Positions 22,784 through 29,645 of a DNA stretch of 39,499 nucleotides are shown one piece after another. A program made the translations under genes and the position numbers. Within the stretch, counting starts at the first letter, position 1; each line of letters begins with the position of its first letter. Origin of the DNA: a virus; the IMG/VR virus record IMGVR_UViG_3300042914_001679, positions 1 to 39,499 of that record, one strand, 5' to 3'. A model generated the notes under the pieces. It did no database searches and had not been told where the DNA came from. It saw nothing but the letters and a program-made list of their open reading frames with translations.

Positions 22784-22986
22784 TAGTTGCGTACCATTTC
22801 TTCGTAAGAGATGATTGCGTATTCCCAGCCTTCACGGTCTGTCATGCGGTCGGAGTTGGCGAGTCGTTCTGCGATGATTTCCCATTGGCGGACTTTGCGT
22901 TCAAGTGCGTCAATGCGGTGGTTGAGGTTGTCAATTACTTCGTCTACGAGTCGGCCGCGTCGTTCGATGATGTCATCAGTCACCAC
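22783..22986 (-). CDS. Small coiled-coil protein
   Basis: 67 aa, starting MVTDDIIERRGRLVDEVIDN. Residues about 12-45 form a heptad-like amphipathic helix (IDNLNHRIDALERKVRQWE), predicting a dimeric coiled coil, with a short polar end (EGWEYAIISYEEMVRN). It overlaps its upstream gene by 11 nt and its downstream one by TAATG. Function unknown. Confidence 0.6.
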   Translation of the reverse strand: MVTDDIIERRGRLVDEVIDNLNHRIDALERKVRQWEIIAERLANSDRMTDREGWEYAIISYEEMVRN

Positions 22987-23209
22987 GCACCTCTTCCCTT
23001 TCTTCGAGTAATTGTTCCCATTCTTCGAGTAATTGGGTCCGCTGAGAATGAATTTTCTCGTCGCAATATACGCACCCGCAGTAATGGGCAGATACGGCTA
23101 TTGAATCCAACAACCGCACGAGACGGTCCCGTTCGGCCTGTAACTCGGCGTATGCCGGACAGTCCTTACAGGTGTACGGTGTACCAGAGTTAAACGGTTT
23201 CCACTTCAT
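22976..23209 (-). CDS. Small Cys-rich coiled-coil protein
   Basis: 77 aa from the ATG at 23209 (begins MKWKPFNSGTPYTCKDCPAY); an in-frame ATG two codons earlier is possible. A CxxC pair near the start and CGCVYC near residue 45 bracket a helix (LQAERDRLVRLLDSI), then an acidic coiled coil follows (EEWEQLLEEREE). The paired cysteine clusters suggest zinc binding. It starts within the end of the preceding 55-aa gene (20-nt overlap). Function unknown. Confidence 0.6.
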   Translation of the reverse strand: MKWKPFNSGTPYTCKDCPAYAELQAERDRLVRLLDSIAVSAHYCGCVYCDEKIHSQRTQLLEEWEQLLEEREEVRGD

Positions 23210-23357
23210 CCTCATCCCCCTCCAAGTCCAGAAACGCTTCGATAGCTGCCCGTTCACGGTCAGTCAACCCAGTCTCAGCGTCTAGCTGTGGCGTATACAC
23301 CCGCTCCATGAGACACTCAAACAGTTCTCGGGCAACCTGCTCCATCTCAGTTTCCAT
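23190..23357 (-). CDS. 55-aa acidic protein
   Basis: Starts METEMEQVARELFECLMERV and ends in a very acidic run (DLEGDEDEVETV). The perfect AGGAGG 7 nt before the ATG at 23357 is the best ribosome site in this stretch and is why I accept so short a gene. It overlaps the upstream nuclease gene by 11 nt. Strong acidity and helical look could fit a DNA mimic or protein inhibitor; unproven. Confidence 0.6.
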   Translation of the reverse strand: METEMEQVARELFECLMERVYTPQLDAETGLTDRERAAIEAFLDLEGDEDEVETV

Positions 23358-23688
23358 AGCCTGCCTCCTGTAATAGATGCACCAAATCGTCTAGCCGCAT
23401 GATGGCGTACTGGTCACCTGGGTCGCCATAGTTGCGGCGTTTGACAACAAGGATGCCGTGTTGTGCTTTCGCATTGTGCCGTTCCGCTTCCGTTTCCTTT
23501 AACCAGCCGGAGATGTCCAAGGTCTTGTGGTTCTTGCACTCCCAAACAAGCGGGCCGGTACCGGTGATGTCACCTTTGTCGGCTTGTCCTTGGAGGACTC
23601 GCCGTTCAGCATGTGGCCAACCTTTGCTTTGCAGGTAGCGGACGATGAGCGTTTCGAACGCTGTGCCTTTACCCTTGTTCCGGCTCAT
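23347..23688 (-). CDS. Hjc-like Holliday-junction nuclease (PD-(D/E)xK)
   Basis: 113 aa. MSRNKGKGTAFETLIVRYL carries the conserved basic start and Glu12; QADKGDITG supplies Asp40; LVWECKN supplies E50-x-K52. That E...D...E-x-K order is the active site of archaeal Hjc-type and related phage resolvases and nucleases, which cut branched DNA. It lies after the Rad52-like gene with a 20-nt overlap. It would resolve junctions produced by phage recombination before packaging. Substrate preference (junction, flap or other) cannot be read from sequence. Confidence 0.75.
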   Translation of the reverse strand: MSRNKGKGTAFETLIVRYLQSKGWPHAERRVLQGQADKGDITGTGPLVWECKNHKTLDISGWLKETEAERHNAKAQHGILVVKRRNYGDPGDQYAIMRLDDLVHLLQEAGYGN

Positions 23689-24373
23689 TTGTACCTTCCT
23701 TAAAACTTGAGAGGTCTTTCAGGGCGTCACGAAGCGCTGGCAGGGCGCTGATGGGGACTGGTTGGGCCCAGTCAATGCGGGCGTTGGCAGCCACCTTGAC
23801 ATGGTCCAGTCCGTGCTCGGCACATACCCGTTCAAATGATTGGCGTGATGTTTCGTTCAAGAAAGCTTGTTCTGGTTCGGTCGCGGTCTGTTGTTTGGCG
23901 GGGCGACCGGCCTTCTTCGCTGGTGTTGCTTCCTTATGGTGGTCCAAGTCTTCCCATTCCTGCTTGGACCACAACTTGAGTGCGATTCCGAACCGCATCG
24001 CGCCGTTGCGGAGGCTGTCCGAAATCAGTTCTTTATAGATGTCGGGTTTCTTGTCTTGCACGGAACCGATTGCGAGGCGTCGGACGCCGTGGATTTGCAG
24101 CCACCCGGCCATGTGTGCCATGCCGTTCACGACGGTGTATTTCGGCAGACCTGCCTCGTCGTATTCAACTGGTTCCCATGTCCAGGTTGGGCATACCTCG
24201 ATGAGGATTTTGGTGATGTCGGCATGACCCACAAAGTCAAGGCTTGCGCCACCTTTGGGGAGTTTGCCAACAATCTTGGGGTCCGGCACCGCATAGTCGG
24301 TGAGGACTTTGAGTAGCGATTCGTCACGATGCTTGCGCATCTCGTTGTATTCCTTGTATTCCATTTCTCCCAT
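23669..24373 (-). CDS. Rad52-family single-strand annealing protein
   Basis: 234 aa. Residues about 37-150 show the Rad52-type core: LPKGGASLDFVGHADITKIL, TWTWEPVEYDEAGLPKY, GWLQIHGVRRLAIGSVQDKK, then ELISDSLRNGAMRFGIALKL. These proteins form rings that anneal complementary single strands exposed by an exonuclease. The linker after about 155 is Lys/Ala-rich and the C-terminus helical and acidic, a likely partner-binding region. AAAGGAAAG lies just before the ATG. The YqaJ-type exonuclease is immediately upstream, the classical exonuclease-annealase pair. Confidence 0.78.
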   Translation of the reverse strand: MGEMEYKEYNEMRKHRDESLLKVLTDYAVPDPKIVGKLPKGGASLDFVGHADITKILIEVCPTWTWEPVEYDEAGLPKYTVVNGMAHMAGWLQIHGVRRLAIGSVQDKKPDIYKELISDSLRNGAMRFGIALKLWSKQEWEDLDHHKEATPAKKAGRPAKQQTATEPEQAFLNETSRQSFERVCAEHGLDHVKVAANARIDWAQPVPISALPALRDALKDLSSFKEGTNEPEQG

Positions 24374-24374
24374 G

Positions 24375-25334
24375 TCACTTTCCTTTCAAAACGAAACTAC
24401 GAACGGTGATTGTTTTGCTGTACTTGCTGGCCAATTCAGGGCACTCCGCCTTGAATAGTTTGGTATCCAACGTCTGACGCTTCTGCCCTTTCCAAGTGGC
24501 GACGAGGGTCCCGCCGACGGTAGCTGCGTCAGCCGTGCCGATTGCCTCGCACAACTTGGCAGTCAACTTGTCTTCAATTTCTTCATACGATTTACGTTCG
24601 GACTTTGCGTGGCGAAGTTGCTTTACAATTTCCATGTAGTCCTCTGAGAGTTCTACGGTGGAGTCGGGTCGCGGCTCTGGGTAGCGTTCCTTGATTGATT
24701 CAAACGACCAAGAGACACCGGGGGGTGTCATGCCCATGTCGATTGCGGCCAACCATTCGGACGCCTTTTCAATGTGTTCCTGCTTTTCAGCGTCGGTCAC
24801 TTCCTGCGTGTGGATGTGCAGTTCGTGTGCACCGTCAAACACGCCCCAAGTGATTTCGCTGGTATCGGCACAGATGGCCTGTTGCACACCTTGTATGCGC
24901 CAGTAGTCGAAGAAGTCACCTGGGTCCCACGGGCGGTTGTAGGTTTTGATTTCGCAGATGCGACGGTTCTCGCCGTCTTCTTGGAATCCGTCAATGGTGG
25001 AGATGAGTCGTGCGCCACGGTCATCGTCGTAAGCAAACATTTCTTCAGGGGTAAAAAAGTTGGTGCCAAGACGTTCGTTGACCCAGGTGATGACGGTCGG
25101 CTCCAAATCGTTGCCGCGTTTCATCGCCCATGTCGGTGTGGTCGGCGTGGGTGGGGTGTTGGACAGTAGTTCTGCTGCGAACTTGTCTGGTGCGACGAAC
25201 CGGTGCAGTCCATAGATAGCTGCGGCGGCTGACGCGGAGATGCGTTTGCGGCCCTGTTCGTCACGGAACCGAATGTTCAGCCAATCCTGTTCGCCGTGTG
25301 TTGGTTTGGTAATCCTGTAACGCTTGAACCCCAT
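24375..25334 (-). CDS. YqaJ-family recombination exonuclease
   Basis: 319 aa. It begins MGFKRYRITKPTHGEQDWLN, followed by RISASAAAAIYGLHRF, the GNDLEP motif (Glu78), STIDGF (Asp115) and CEIKTYN (E128-x-K130), which are the metal ligands of the lambda-exonuclease/YqaJ fold. The enzyme degrades one strand from a double-strand end so that the annealing protein downstream can load. The C-terminal third is a Lys/Glu-rich helical region and a beta end. AAAGGGGA precedes the ATG. The gap upstream (25335-25413) holds only a weak promoter-like match. Confidence 0.85.
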   Translation of the reverse strand: MGFKRYRITKPTHGEQDWLNIRFRDEQGRKRISASAAAAIYGLHRFVAPDKFAAELLSNTPPTPTTPTWAMKRGNDLEPTVITWVNERLGTNFFTPEEMFAYDDDRGARLISTIDGFQEDGENRRICEIKTYNRPWDPGDFFDYWRIQGVQQAICADTSEITWGVFDGAHELHIHTQEVTDAEKQEHIEKASEWLAAIDMGMTPPGVSWSFESIKERYPEPRPDSTVELSEDYMEIVKQLRHAKSERKSYEEIEDKLTAKLCEAIGTADAATVGGTLVATWKGQKRQTLDTKLFKAECPELASKYSKTITVRSFVLKGK

Positions 25335-25413
25335 GTTGGGTCCCCTTTCTGTTGGTCAGCTGTCAAACTAACGAAAGGGTGTGCGCGATGCAAGCACCAT
25401 TCGCAATAAACTA

Positions 25414-25686
25414 TTAGTCCAACGTCAGAGGTTTGGTGTAGGGCTCAAGAAATTCGATACTGCGCATCATCCCTGACGGAATGTAAATGACATGGTCGTA
25501 GAAATCGTCAGGCGTTTTTGACTGTGCGATGGTGATGTGGCCGGGCTTCCCGCCGTCCTGTTCGTTGACGTGGATACCGCAGGTCACGACGATGTGTTCG
25601 TTGTGGTCATCGTCCAGTTCACCCCAATGCCCTGGTCCGGAATGTGCGTCGGCCCATTTGACGAGAACATACTGTGGGTCACTCAT
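25414..25686 (-). CDS. Hypothetical protein, unknown
   Basis: 90 aa from the ATG at 25686 (MSDPQYVLVKWADAHSGPGH). It is acidic and His-rich in its first half (GELDDDHNEHIVVTCGIHVN), beta-looking, with no membrane span. The pattern 'ladder of short strands, DFYDHVIYIPSGMMRSIEFL' suggests a small SH3-like or barrel domain, but this is weak. It overlaps the end of a 39-aa zinc-ribbon gene by 8 nt. Confidence 0.6.
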   Translation of the reverse strand: MSDPQYVLVKWADAHSGPGHWGELDDDHNEHIVVTCGIHVNEQDGGKPGHITIAQSKTPDDFYDHVIYIPSGMMRSIEFLEPYTKPLTLD

Positions 25687-25798
25687 CGTTGTCACCTGGT
25701 TGGAAATCGGGGTCGCCTTTGCGTCCGCAAATGTTGCAGTATGACCCTTCGTTGGGGGGCCAACAGGTTTCGCAGGCGGGGCAATAGAGCCAGCTCAT
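25679..25798 (-). CDS. 39-aa zinc-ribbon protein
   Basis: Reads MSWLYCPACETCWPPNEGSY followed by CNICGRKGDPDF and an acidic end. The CPAC and CNIC pairs (residues 6-9 and 21-24) make a complete C4 zinc ribbon. It overlaps the next gene (ATGAGTGA). It is the fourth very short zinc-type protein in this genome, with those at 3729, 21043 and 21578. No clear ribosome site; function unknown. Confidence 0.65.
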   Translation of the reverse strand: MSWLYCPACETCWPPNEGSYCNICGRKGDPDFQPGDNDE

Positions 25799-25819
25799 AA
25801 ACTGAGCCTAGCCGATGGG

Positions 25820-25963
25820 TCAGGCAGCCTTATTTTTAGCGGTTTGTTTCGCTATCAGGAGGTCAATCGTGTCAATCAGGTTCAGGAGACGGTTTTGGTC
25901 TTCGCCGTGGCATACCACTCGGGATAGGAAGTAGCGGATGTCGGTGAGTGTTTTGATGGTCAT
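25820..25963 (-). CDS. 47-aa helical protein, unknown
   Basis: Reads MTIKTLTDIRYFLSRVVCHG, then EDQNRLLNLIDTIDLLIAKQ and a Lys/Ala tail. It is probably two short helices. No Shine-Dalgarno precedes the ATG; TACAGT lies 10 nt upstream, so a very short leader is possible. The gene fills an otherwise empty gap and has phage-like codons, but evidence is modest. Confidence 0.45.
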   Translation of the reverse strand: MTIKTLTDIRYFLSRVVCHGEDQNRLLNLIDTIDLLIAKQTAKNKAA

Positions 25964-25984
25964 AGGGGGGCTGACTGTAGCACC

Positions 25985-26161
25985 CTAAATGTCTCCGCGT
26001 AGGTGGTCATCAATGTGACCGTCCAGTTTGTTTTCGATGCGGTTAAGTGAGTCCGCGACGATTGCGTGGTCGTCACGGTTTTCTTTCCTCATGGCTTGCA
26101 CAAGGGCCGCTAAGACCGTGCCGACAGCTCCGATTACCGCTACGAGAACTATCTCGCTCAT
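25985..26161 (-). CDS. 58-aa single-span membrane protein
   Basis: An N-terminal membrane helix (MSEIVLVAVIGAVGTVLAAL, residues 1-20) is followed by a polar amphipathic tail (RKENRDDHAIVADSLNRIEN). This shape, N-out with a charged cytoplasmic helix, resembles small phage proteins next to endolysins (holin partners, spanin-like). Its ATG overlaps the stop of the 37-aa membrane gene (ATGA). I assign it to the lysis group by position. Confidence 0.6.
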   Translation of the reverse strand: MSEIVLVAVIGAVGTVLAALVQAMRKENRDDHAIVADSLNRIENKLDGHIDDHLRGDI

Positions 26162-26271
26162 TCGTAGAACTTCGTTCTATCCCAGCGGCGGTTGAGAAAA
26201 TGAGCGCCAAGCATAGCGCTACAGAACACAGCACAACCAAGAATAAGAAGACCGGTAAAAGTGCGAGCCAT
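26158..26271 (-). CDS. 37-aa single-span membrane protein
   Basis: Reads MARTFTGLLILGCAVFCSAM, then LGAHFLNRRWDRTKFYE: one hydrophobic span (about 6-24) and a basic C-terminus. It starts just before the peptidase stop (overlap) and its own stop overlaps the following ATG, so coupling on both sides argues it is translated. This reading is preferred to a 67-aa alternative in another frame. Possible lysis accessory. Confidence 0.55.
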   Translation of the reverse strand: MARTFTGLLILGCAVFCSAMLGAHFLNRRWDRTKFYE

Positions 26272-26272
26272 T

Positions 26273-26899
26273 TCAAGCCTTCAAACCTTTCCGTCCCTTT
26301 TTCTCTTTACGGGTTGGTTTGACAACCTTTGTTGCTTGTTCAACAGCACCGCCTGTGATTTCGGCAGGGAGACTGTCACAATCGAAACATTCGAGGTGCC
26401 AGATTTCAAACTCTTTGTTGTTCGGGTCGCCAACACCCCACGCCCAACCAAACTTTTCACAGTTCGCCTTCAGCCAATCAACATGTTTTTGAGAGCCACC
26501 AAGGTTGATAAGTTTCTTGTTGACGATTGCAGCACAGTCGATGGCCGCCGCGAAACCATGCTTTGAGGTGCCGGGGGTGCCAGCTGGGGCCATACCTTCC
26601 TTGAGAAACCAGGTCTTTCCCTTGTAGGTGCGGGTAATCTGGGGGACGCGCTTCGAGGGCTTGGTGCTGTAACGGGATGCGAACAGTGACTCTTGTTCCT
26701 TAAGGGTACGTAGGGCTCCAACGTGGGAGAACTCCAGACCCTCAGCCTTGGCCGCATCAAGCATCGCGTTCCACGCCTTCGCTGCCTTCCAGTAGAGCTG
26801 TCCGTAGGGTTTGATATTTGACAGCAGATGTGCGGGGATGTCGCCGTTGGGGCACTTTTCAAGTTCCTTGGGCAGAATAAATTTCCGGCTGGGGTACAT
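26273..26899 (-). CDS. M15-type peptidase endolysin (VanY/D-Ala-D-Ala carboxypeptidase-like)
   Basis: 208 aa. Metal-binding motifs of family M15: SKHGFAAAIDCA with His114 and Asp121, and EIWHLECF with His168. The enzyme cuts the D-Ala-containing peptide cross-links of peptidoglycan to release progeny. The mid-protein GALRTLKEQESLF near 61-73 is the usual helix before the active site. No signal peptide is present, so passage to the wall needs a holin; several small membrane proteins surround it. The Lys-rich end (RKEKKGRKGLKA) may bind the wall or DNA. Its ATG overlaps the previous stop (TGATG). Confidence 0.85.
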   Translation of the reverse strand: MYPSRKFILPKELEKCPNGDIPAHLLSNIKPYGQLYWKAAKAWNAMLDAAKAEGLEFSHVGALRTLKEQESLFASRYSTKPSKRVPQITRTYKGKTWFLKEGMAPAGTPGTSKHGFAAAIDCAAIVNKKLINLGGSQKHVDWLKANCEKFGWAWGVGDPNNKEFEIWHLECFDCDSLPAEITGGAVEQATKVVKPTRKEKKGRKGLKA

Positions 26900-27099
26900 C
26901 AGTCATCTCCTTTAGAGTCAATGTAAGCGGTTCCTACCAGCGCGGCGAACAAAACACCGGTGATGTAGAGGGCTTGTGTGCGGGTCGCCCCAGAGAGGGT
27001 GATGATGACATATGCGCTGCCGCACATTGCGGCGACGATGGTCGCTGTATGTCCTAGAAACTTGCGCACGGTGGCGAGATTATCATTTGCGTCGGGCAC
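26899..27099 (-). CDS. Holin-like membrane protein, two spans
   Basis: 66 aa from a GTG at 27099. Two hydrophobic segments, GHTATIVAAMCGSAYVIITL (about 16-35) and ALYITGVLFAALVGTAYI (about 43-60), have short charged ends (SKGDD). Class II holins have exactly this layout and size. It lies directly before the M15-type endolysin, sharing TGATG with it, which is the standard holin-lysin order. It overlaps the mucin-like gene by 17 nt. Confidence 0.7.
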   Translation of the reverse strand: MPDANDNLATVRKFLGHTATIVAAMCGSAYVIITLSGATRTQALYITGVLFAALVGTAYIDSKGDD

Positions 27100-28402
27100 C
27101 CATAACGACTGGGCTGGCAGCTAAAACTGCGCCAACCACAACAAGTGCACGGCGTTGAGCGACTGTCACGGTTTGGTTGGCTGGGACGTAATTGTCGAAT
27201 CCTCCACCGAAGATGTTGACTTCTTCTTCAAAAGCTTCTTTGACTTTTGGCGGTGCTACTGACAATTCTTTGGCGAGTTGGTCTAGTTGTTGACCGGAAA
27301 GTTGGTCAAGGTTTTCGGCAATCTCGGTGATGACCGCTTCAACTTGCTCGTCCGTAGGGTTCTCGGGGAGGGCCGCTATAGGCTCCTCTACAGACCAACT
27401 AACTGTCGTAGTTGTCGTCGTCTGGTCCACCATCATTGTCGTCGCCACGGGCCTCAGAGGCGGGTTTGGCGGGACGGTGGTGGTGGTAGGCGCCAAAGAT
27501 GTCACGGTGGTGGCGGTTTTGGCCAGGCTGGTGGGGGCAACAGTCACCAAACTGGTCGTAGAGCTGGACCCCATCAACCCCAACGTTGTCGAAGGGGCCA
27601 GGGATGTCGTAGATAACGATGTTGATTCGGTAGGAAGGGTGGTTTCGGGCAACGTCGTGGAGGCCAATATCTCGGGCAATGTCGTCGGGGTTAACGTCGA
27701 TGTCGGAAAGCTGCTCGTTGACGATTCCAGCAAACTGCTGGAAGTAGTGGACTGAATCTCTGGCTCGCTCGTAGGCGGCACGGTGCTCGTTGTCGTCGTA
27801 ATGCTCGGCCATACCTGCACCGTAGTGGAGGTGGACGTAGAAGGCAAGGATGTTGTTTCTTCAACCGTTGTTGTCGGTTCCTCAGTTGTCGTGGTTGGCG
27901 GTTCGGTCGTCGTTGTAGACATCTCAGTTGTCGTTGTAGGCACATCGGTTGTCGTTGTAGACCCAACAGTTGTTGGTATTACAGCAGTCAAATTCGCTGA
28001 CAGGTCATACTGCACCCCAGACCACCAAGCATCCGGATTACCACAACACACCCCTGCGCGAAGCCGATACCAACCCGGCTGTAGTTCTATTGACAGGTGC
28101 GATTGCAACCCGTACCAGTCGTCGTTCGCAACAAGCAACACACCCAGGTCGTTATATAACCAAAGCATCGGGTCGGAGCCGTACCCAGCGACAGCGTAGG
28201 TGCGGACCTCAAAGACTGTGGTGGTATCGAAGTGATACCAATAGTCGGTGGCCTGCGTGACCCGCAGGTTCTCAGCTTTAACAGTTGTCGCTAAAACGAT
28301 AAGGCCAAGTCCTGCCCCGACTGCTAGGGCTTTACTCGCCCGACGGAGTCTCAGGCTTCTTGCCGAAGGCAATCGCCACTTCCTCCTTGGACAGAACTCC
28401 AT
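27083..28402 (-). CDS. Thr/Ser-rich mucin-like surface protein with PPC-like domain
   Basis: 439 aa, in order: a basic N-terminus and a hydrophobic stretch ALAVGAGLGLIVLATTVKA (about 25-43, signal or anchor); a beta domain about 45-145 with PMLWLYNDLGVLLVANDDWY and ELQPGWYRLRAG, resembling bacterial pre-peptidase C-terminal (PPC) or jelly-roll domains; a stalk of about 200 residues of TTTT/PTTTT-type repeats; an acidic helical part near 350-395; and a C-terminal span ALVVVGAVLAASPVVMG with RRK after it. The Thr-rich stalk is what O-glycosylated mucin-like cell-surface proteins have. It lies within the lysis block between two holin-like genes. Host-surface display (superinfection exclusion, adhesion) or a lysis role are both open. 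Confidence 0.7.
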   Translation of the reverse strand: MEFCPRRKWRLPSARSLRLRRASKALAVGAGLGLIVLATTVKAENLRVTQATDYWYHFDTTTVFEVRTYAVAGYGSDPMLWLYNDLGVLLVANDDWYGLQSHLSIELQPGWYRLRAGVCCGNPDAWWSGVQYDLSANLTAVIPTTVGSTTTTDVPTTTTEMSTTTTEPPTTTTEEPTTTVEETTSLPSTSTSTTVQVWPSITTTTSTVPPTSEPEIQSTTSSSLLESSTSSFPTSTLTPTTLPEILASTTLPETTLPTESTSLSTTSLAPSTTLGLMGSSSTTSLVTVAPTSLAKTATTVTSLAPTTTTVPPNPPLRPVATTMMVDQTTTTTTVSWSVEEPIAALPENPTDEQVEAVITEIAENLDQLSGQQLDQLAKELSVAPPKVKEAFEEEVNIFGGGFDNYVPANQTVTVAQRRALVVVGAVLAASPVVMGARRK

Positions 28403-28577
28403 CCTCAGCCCAGAACTTGAGGAGTTGCTCGGTCACTTTGGCGGCGGCCATGAATCCTGCGAGACACGCAGCCTTCCACAGTTCGACGTTGATGATTGCA
28501 CCACCGGCTAGGGCGGCAAGAGCCGACGAACCGAACACCGCAAACACGCGGCCGATAACTGACTGAATCTTAACCAT
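28332..28577 (-). CDS. Holin-like protein
   Basis: 81 aa, MVKIQSVIGRVFAVFGSSAL, then AALAGGAIINVELWKAACLA and GFMAAAKVTEQLLKFWAEDG, with a charged tail (LSKEEVAIAFGKKPETPSGE). Two weakly hydrophobic helices followed by 'DG.L..EE...AF' is a pattern I associate with actinophage holins, which open the inner membrane at lysis. GGAG precedes the ATG. It comes directly after the tail-collar gene and overlaps the mucin-like gene by 71 nt. Confidence 0.7.
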   Translation of the reverse strand: MVKIQSVIGRVFAVFGSSALAALAGGAIINVELWKAACLAGFMAAAKVTEQLLKFWAEDGVLSKEEVAIAFGKKPETPSGE

Positions 28578-28585
28578 AATTACTC

Positions 28586-29638
28586 CTAGTAGTCGTGTTT
28601 GATGATGTAGTTAACAACGTAATACGGCGGGTAGTAGTCGGTTCCACTACCAGTCGCATTGCTGGTGTTGTCGTTCGGTCCGCCAGTCGGGCTTGTCGCC
28701 GTGGTTTGGATAAACGCATTGATGTTGCCGGTTTGGTTTGTAGCCAAAACACCCCAGTTGCCTGAAGAACCACTGTCGTAAATCGTGACACCCGAAACCG
28801 TGTGGGTGTGGCTTTTCATGGCGTGGGTGTGCGACGGAAGGTTCGCCTCGGAAATCGTGGCTGAACCACCCGTGCCGAGAAGGGTGAGGGATGCGTTGTC
28901 ACCAATCGGGAAACGCCCCCTTATGTCTGGGGTGGTCGTGCCGACGAGCGCACGAAGTTCCGTATACGAAACGCTAATTGAGCTGCCGTCGCACAACAGC
29001 CAACCAGTCGGAGCTGCCGCGCCACCATAAGCAACAATGGTGCCAACCGGACACAACAACTTGAGTGCAGCGGTAGCCAACTTTCCTGCTGTCACATTCA
29101 AATCTGCAATCTTTGCGGTAGTCACCGCCAAATCTGTGATACCAGCAGTAGCGACCTGTCCCCACTCTGGAGCTGTCGCGCCACTGTTGACTTTAAGAAC
29201 CTGACCAGCAGTACCGACTGTCAACTCTTGGAAGGTAGTCGCACCCTGGTAAACAACAGCGCCCTGACCTTGATACTTTGATACCAGTTCATTCGCCTGG
29301 TCAGCTTCATAGGCGGTGAAAACCGGATAGATGGTCGCACCAGCATCATGTGCGCGGTCAGTCGTGCCATCGGCTCCGCGACCATTTGCAGACGCAGGCC
29401 AACTCGAAACCGTCGCAGGGTCAACAACCGTTAGCGTCGTGCTAGATGCGTACTTGACGCAAACCTTTTCTTCCTTTGAAGTGCCTGGGTCAATAACGAC
29501 AAAGAACGGTTCGGAACCGGTCGGCCAACCCGACAGGGCGCTGGCGAGGGTGATGGTGGTGCCACCAGCAGACAGCAATACACCAAGGGTGTTGCTGACT
29601 GGCGCTCCTTTATACGACCTGCGACTTTTACCTGCCAT
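28586..29638 (-). CDS. Tail fibre with phage tail-collar domain
   Basis: 350 aa. An N-terminal beta region with GTTITLASALSGWPTGSEPF probably docks to the tail. The segment after about residue 195 (CPVGTIVAYGGAAAPTGWLL, then CDGSSISVSYTELRALVG, PDIRGRFPIGDN, LPSHTHAMKSHTH) is a tail-collar domain as in T4 gp12-type short fibres. The His-x-His pairs are typical of iron-binding trimeric fibres. It ends YPPYYVVNYIIKHDY, the usual collar terminus. GGAG lies just upstream of the ATG. Likely role: host binding. Confidence 0.85.
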   Translation of the reverse strand: MAGKSRRSYKGAPVSNTLGVLLSAGGTTITLASALSGWPTGSEPFFVVIDPGTSKEEKVCVKYASSTTLTVVDPATVSSWPASANGRGADGTTDRAHDAGATIYPVFTAYEADQANELVSKYQGQGAVVYQGATTFQELTVGTAGQVLKVNSGATAPEWGQVATAGITDLAVTTAKIADLNVTAGKLATAALKLLCPVGTIVAYGGAAAPTGWLLCDGSSISVSYTELRALVGTTTPDIRGRFPIGDNASLTLLGTGGSATISEANLPSHTHAMKSHTHTVSGVTIYDSGSSGNWGVLATNQTGNINAFIQTTATSPTGGPNDNTSNATGSGTDYYPPYYVVNYIIKHDY

Positions 29639-29645
29639 GATTCTC

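Noticed and set aside
25365-25393. Possible promoter TTGCAT-17-TAGTTT upstream of the exonuclease gene
   Set aside because: The -10 matches only half the consensus; not strong enough to list as a feature.
26073-26276. A 67-codon minus-strand frame beginning MKWLALLPVF
   Set aside because: A 37-aa frame in the same place fits its neighbours better: coupled stop and start on both sides and a clean membrane span.
27327-27755. A Val-rich plus-strand frame of 142 codons
   Set aside because: It is the reverse of the Thr-rich repeats of the mucin-like gene (ACN codons read backwards as GTN).
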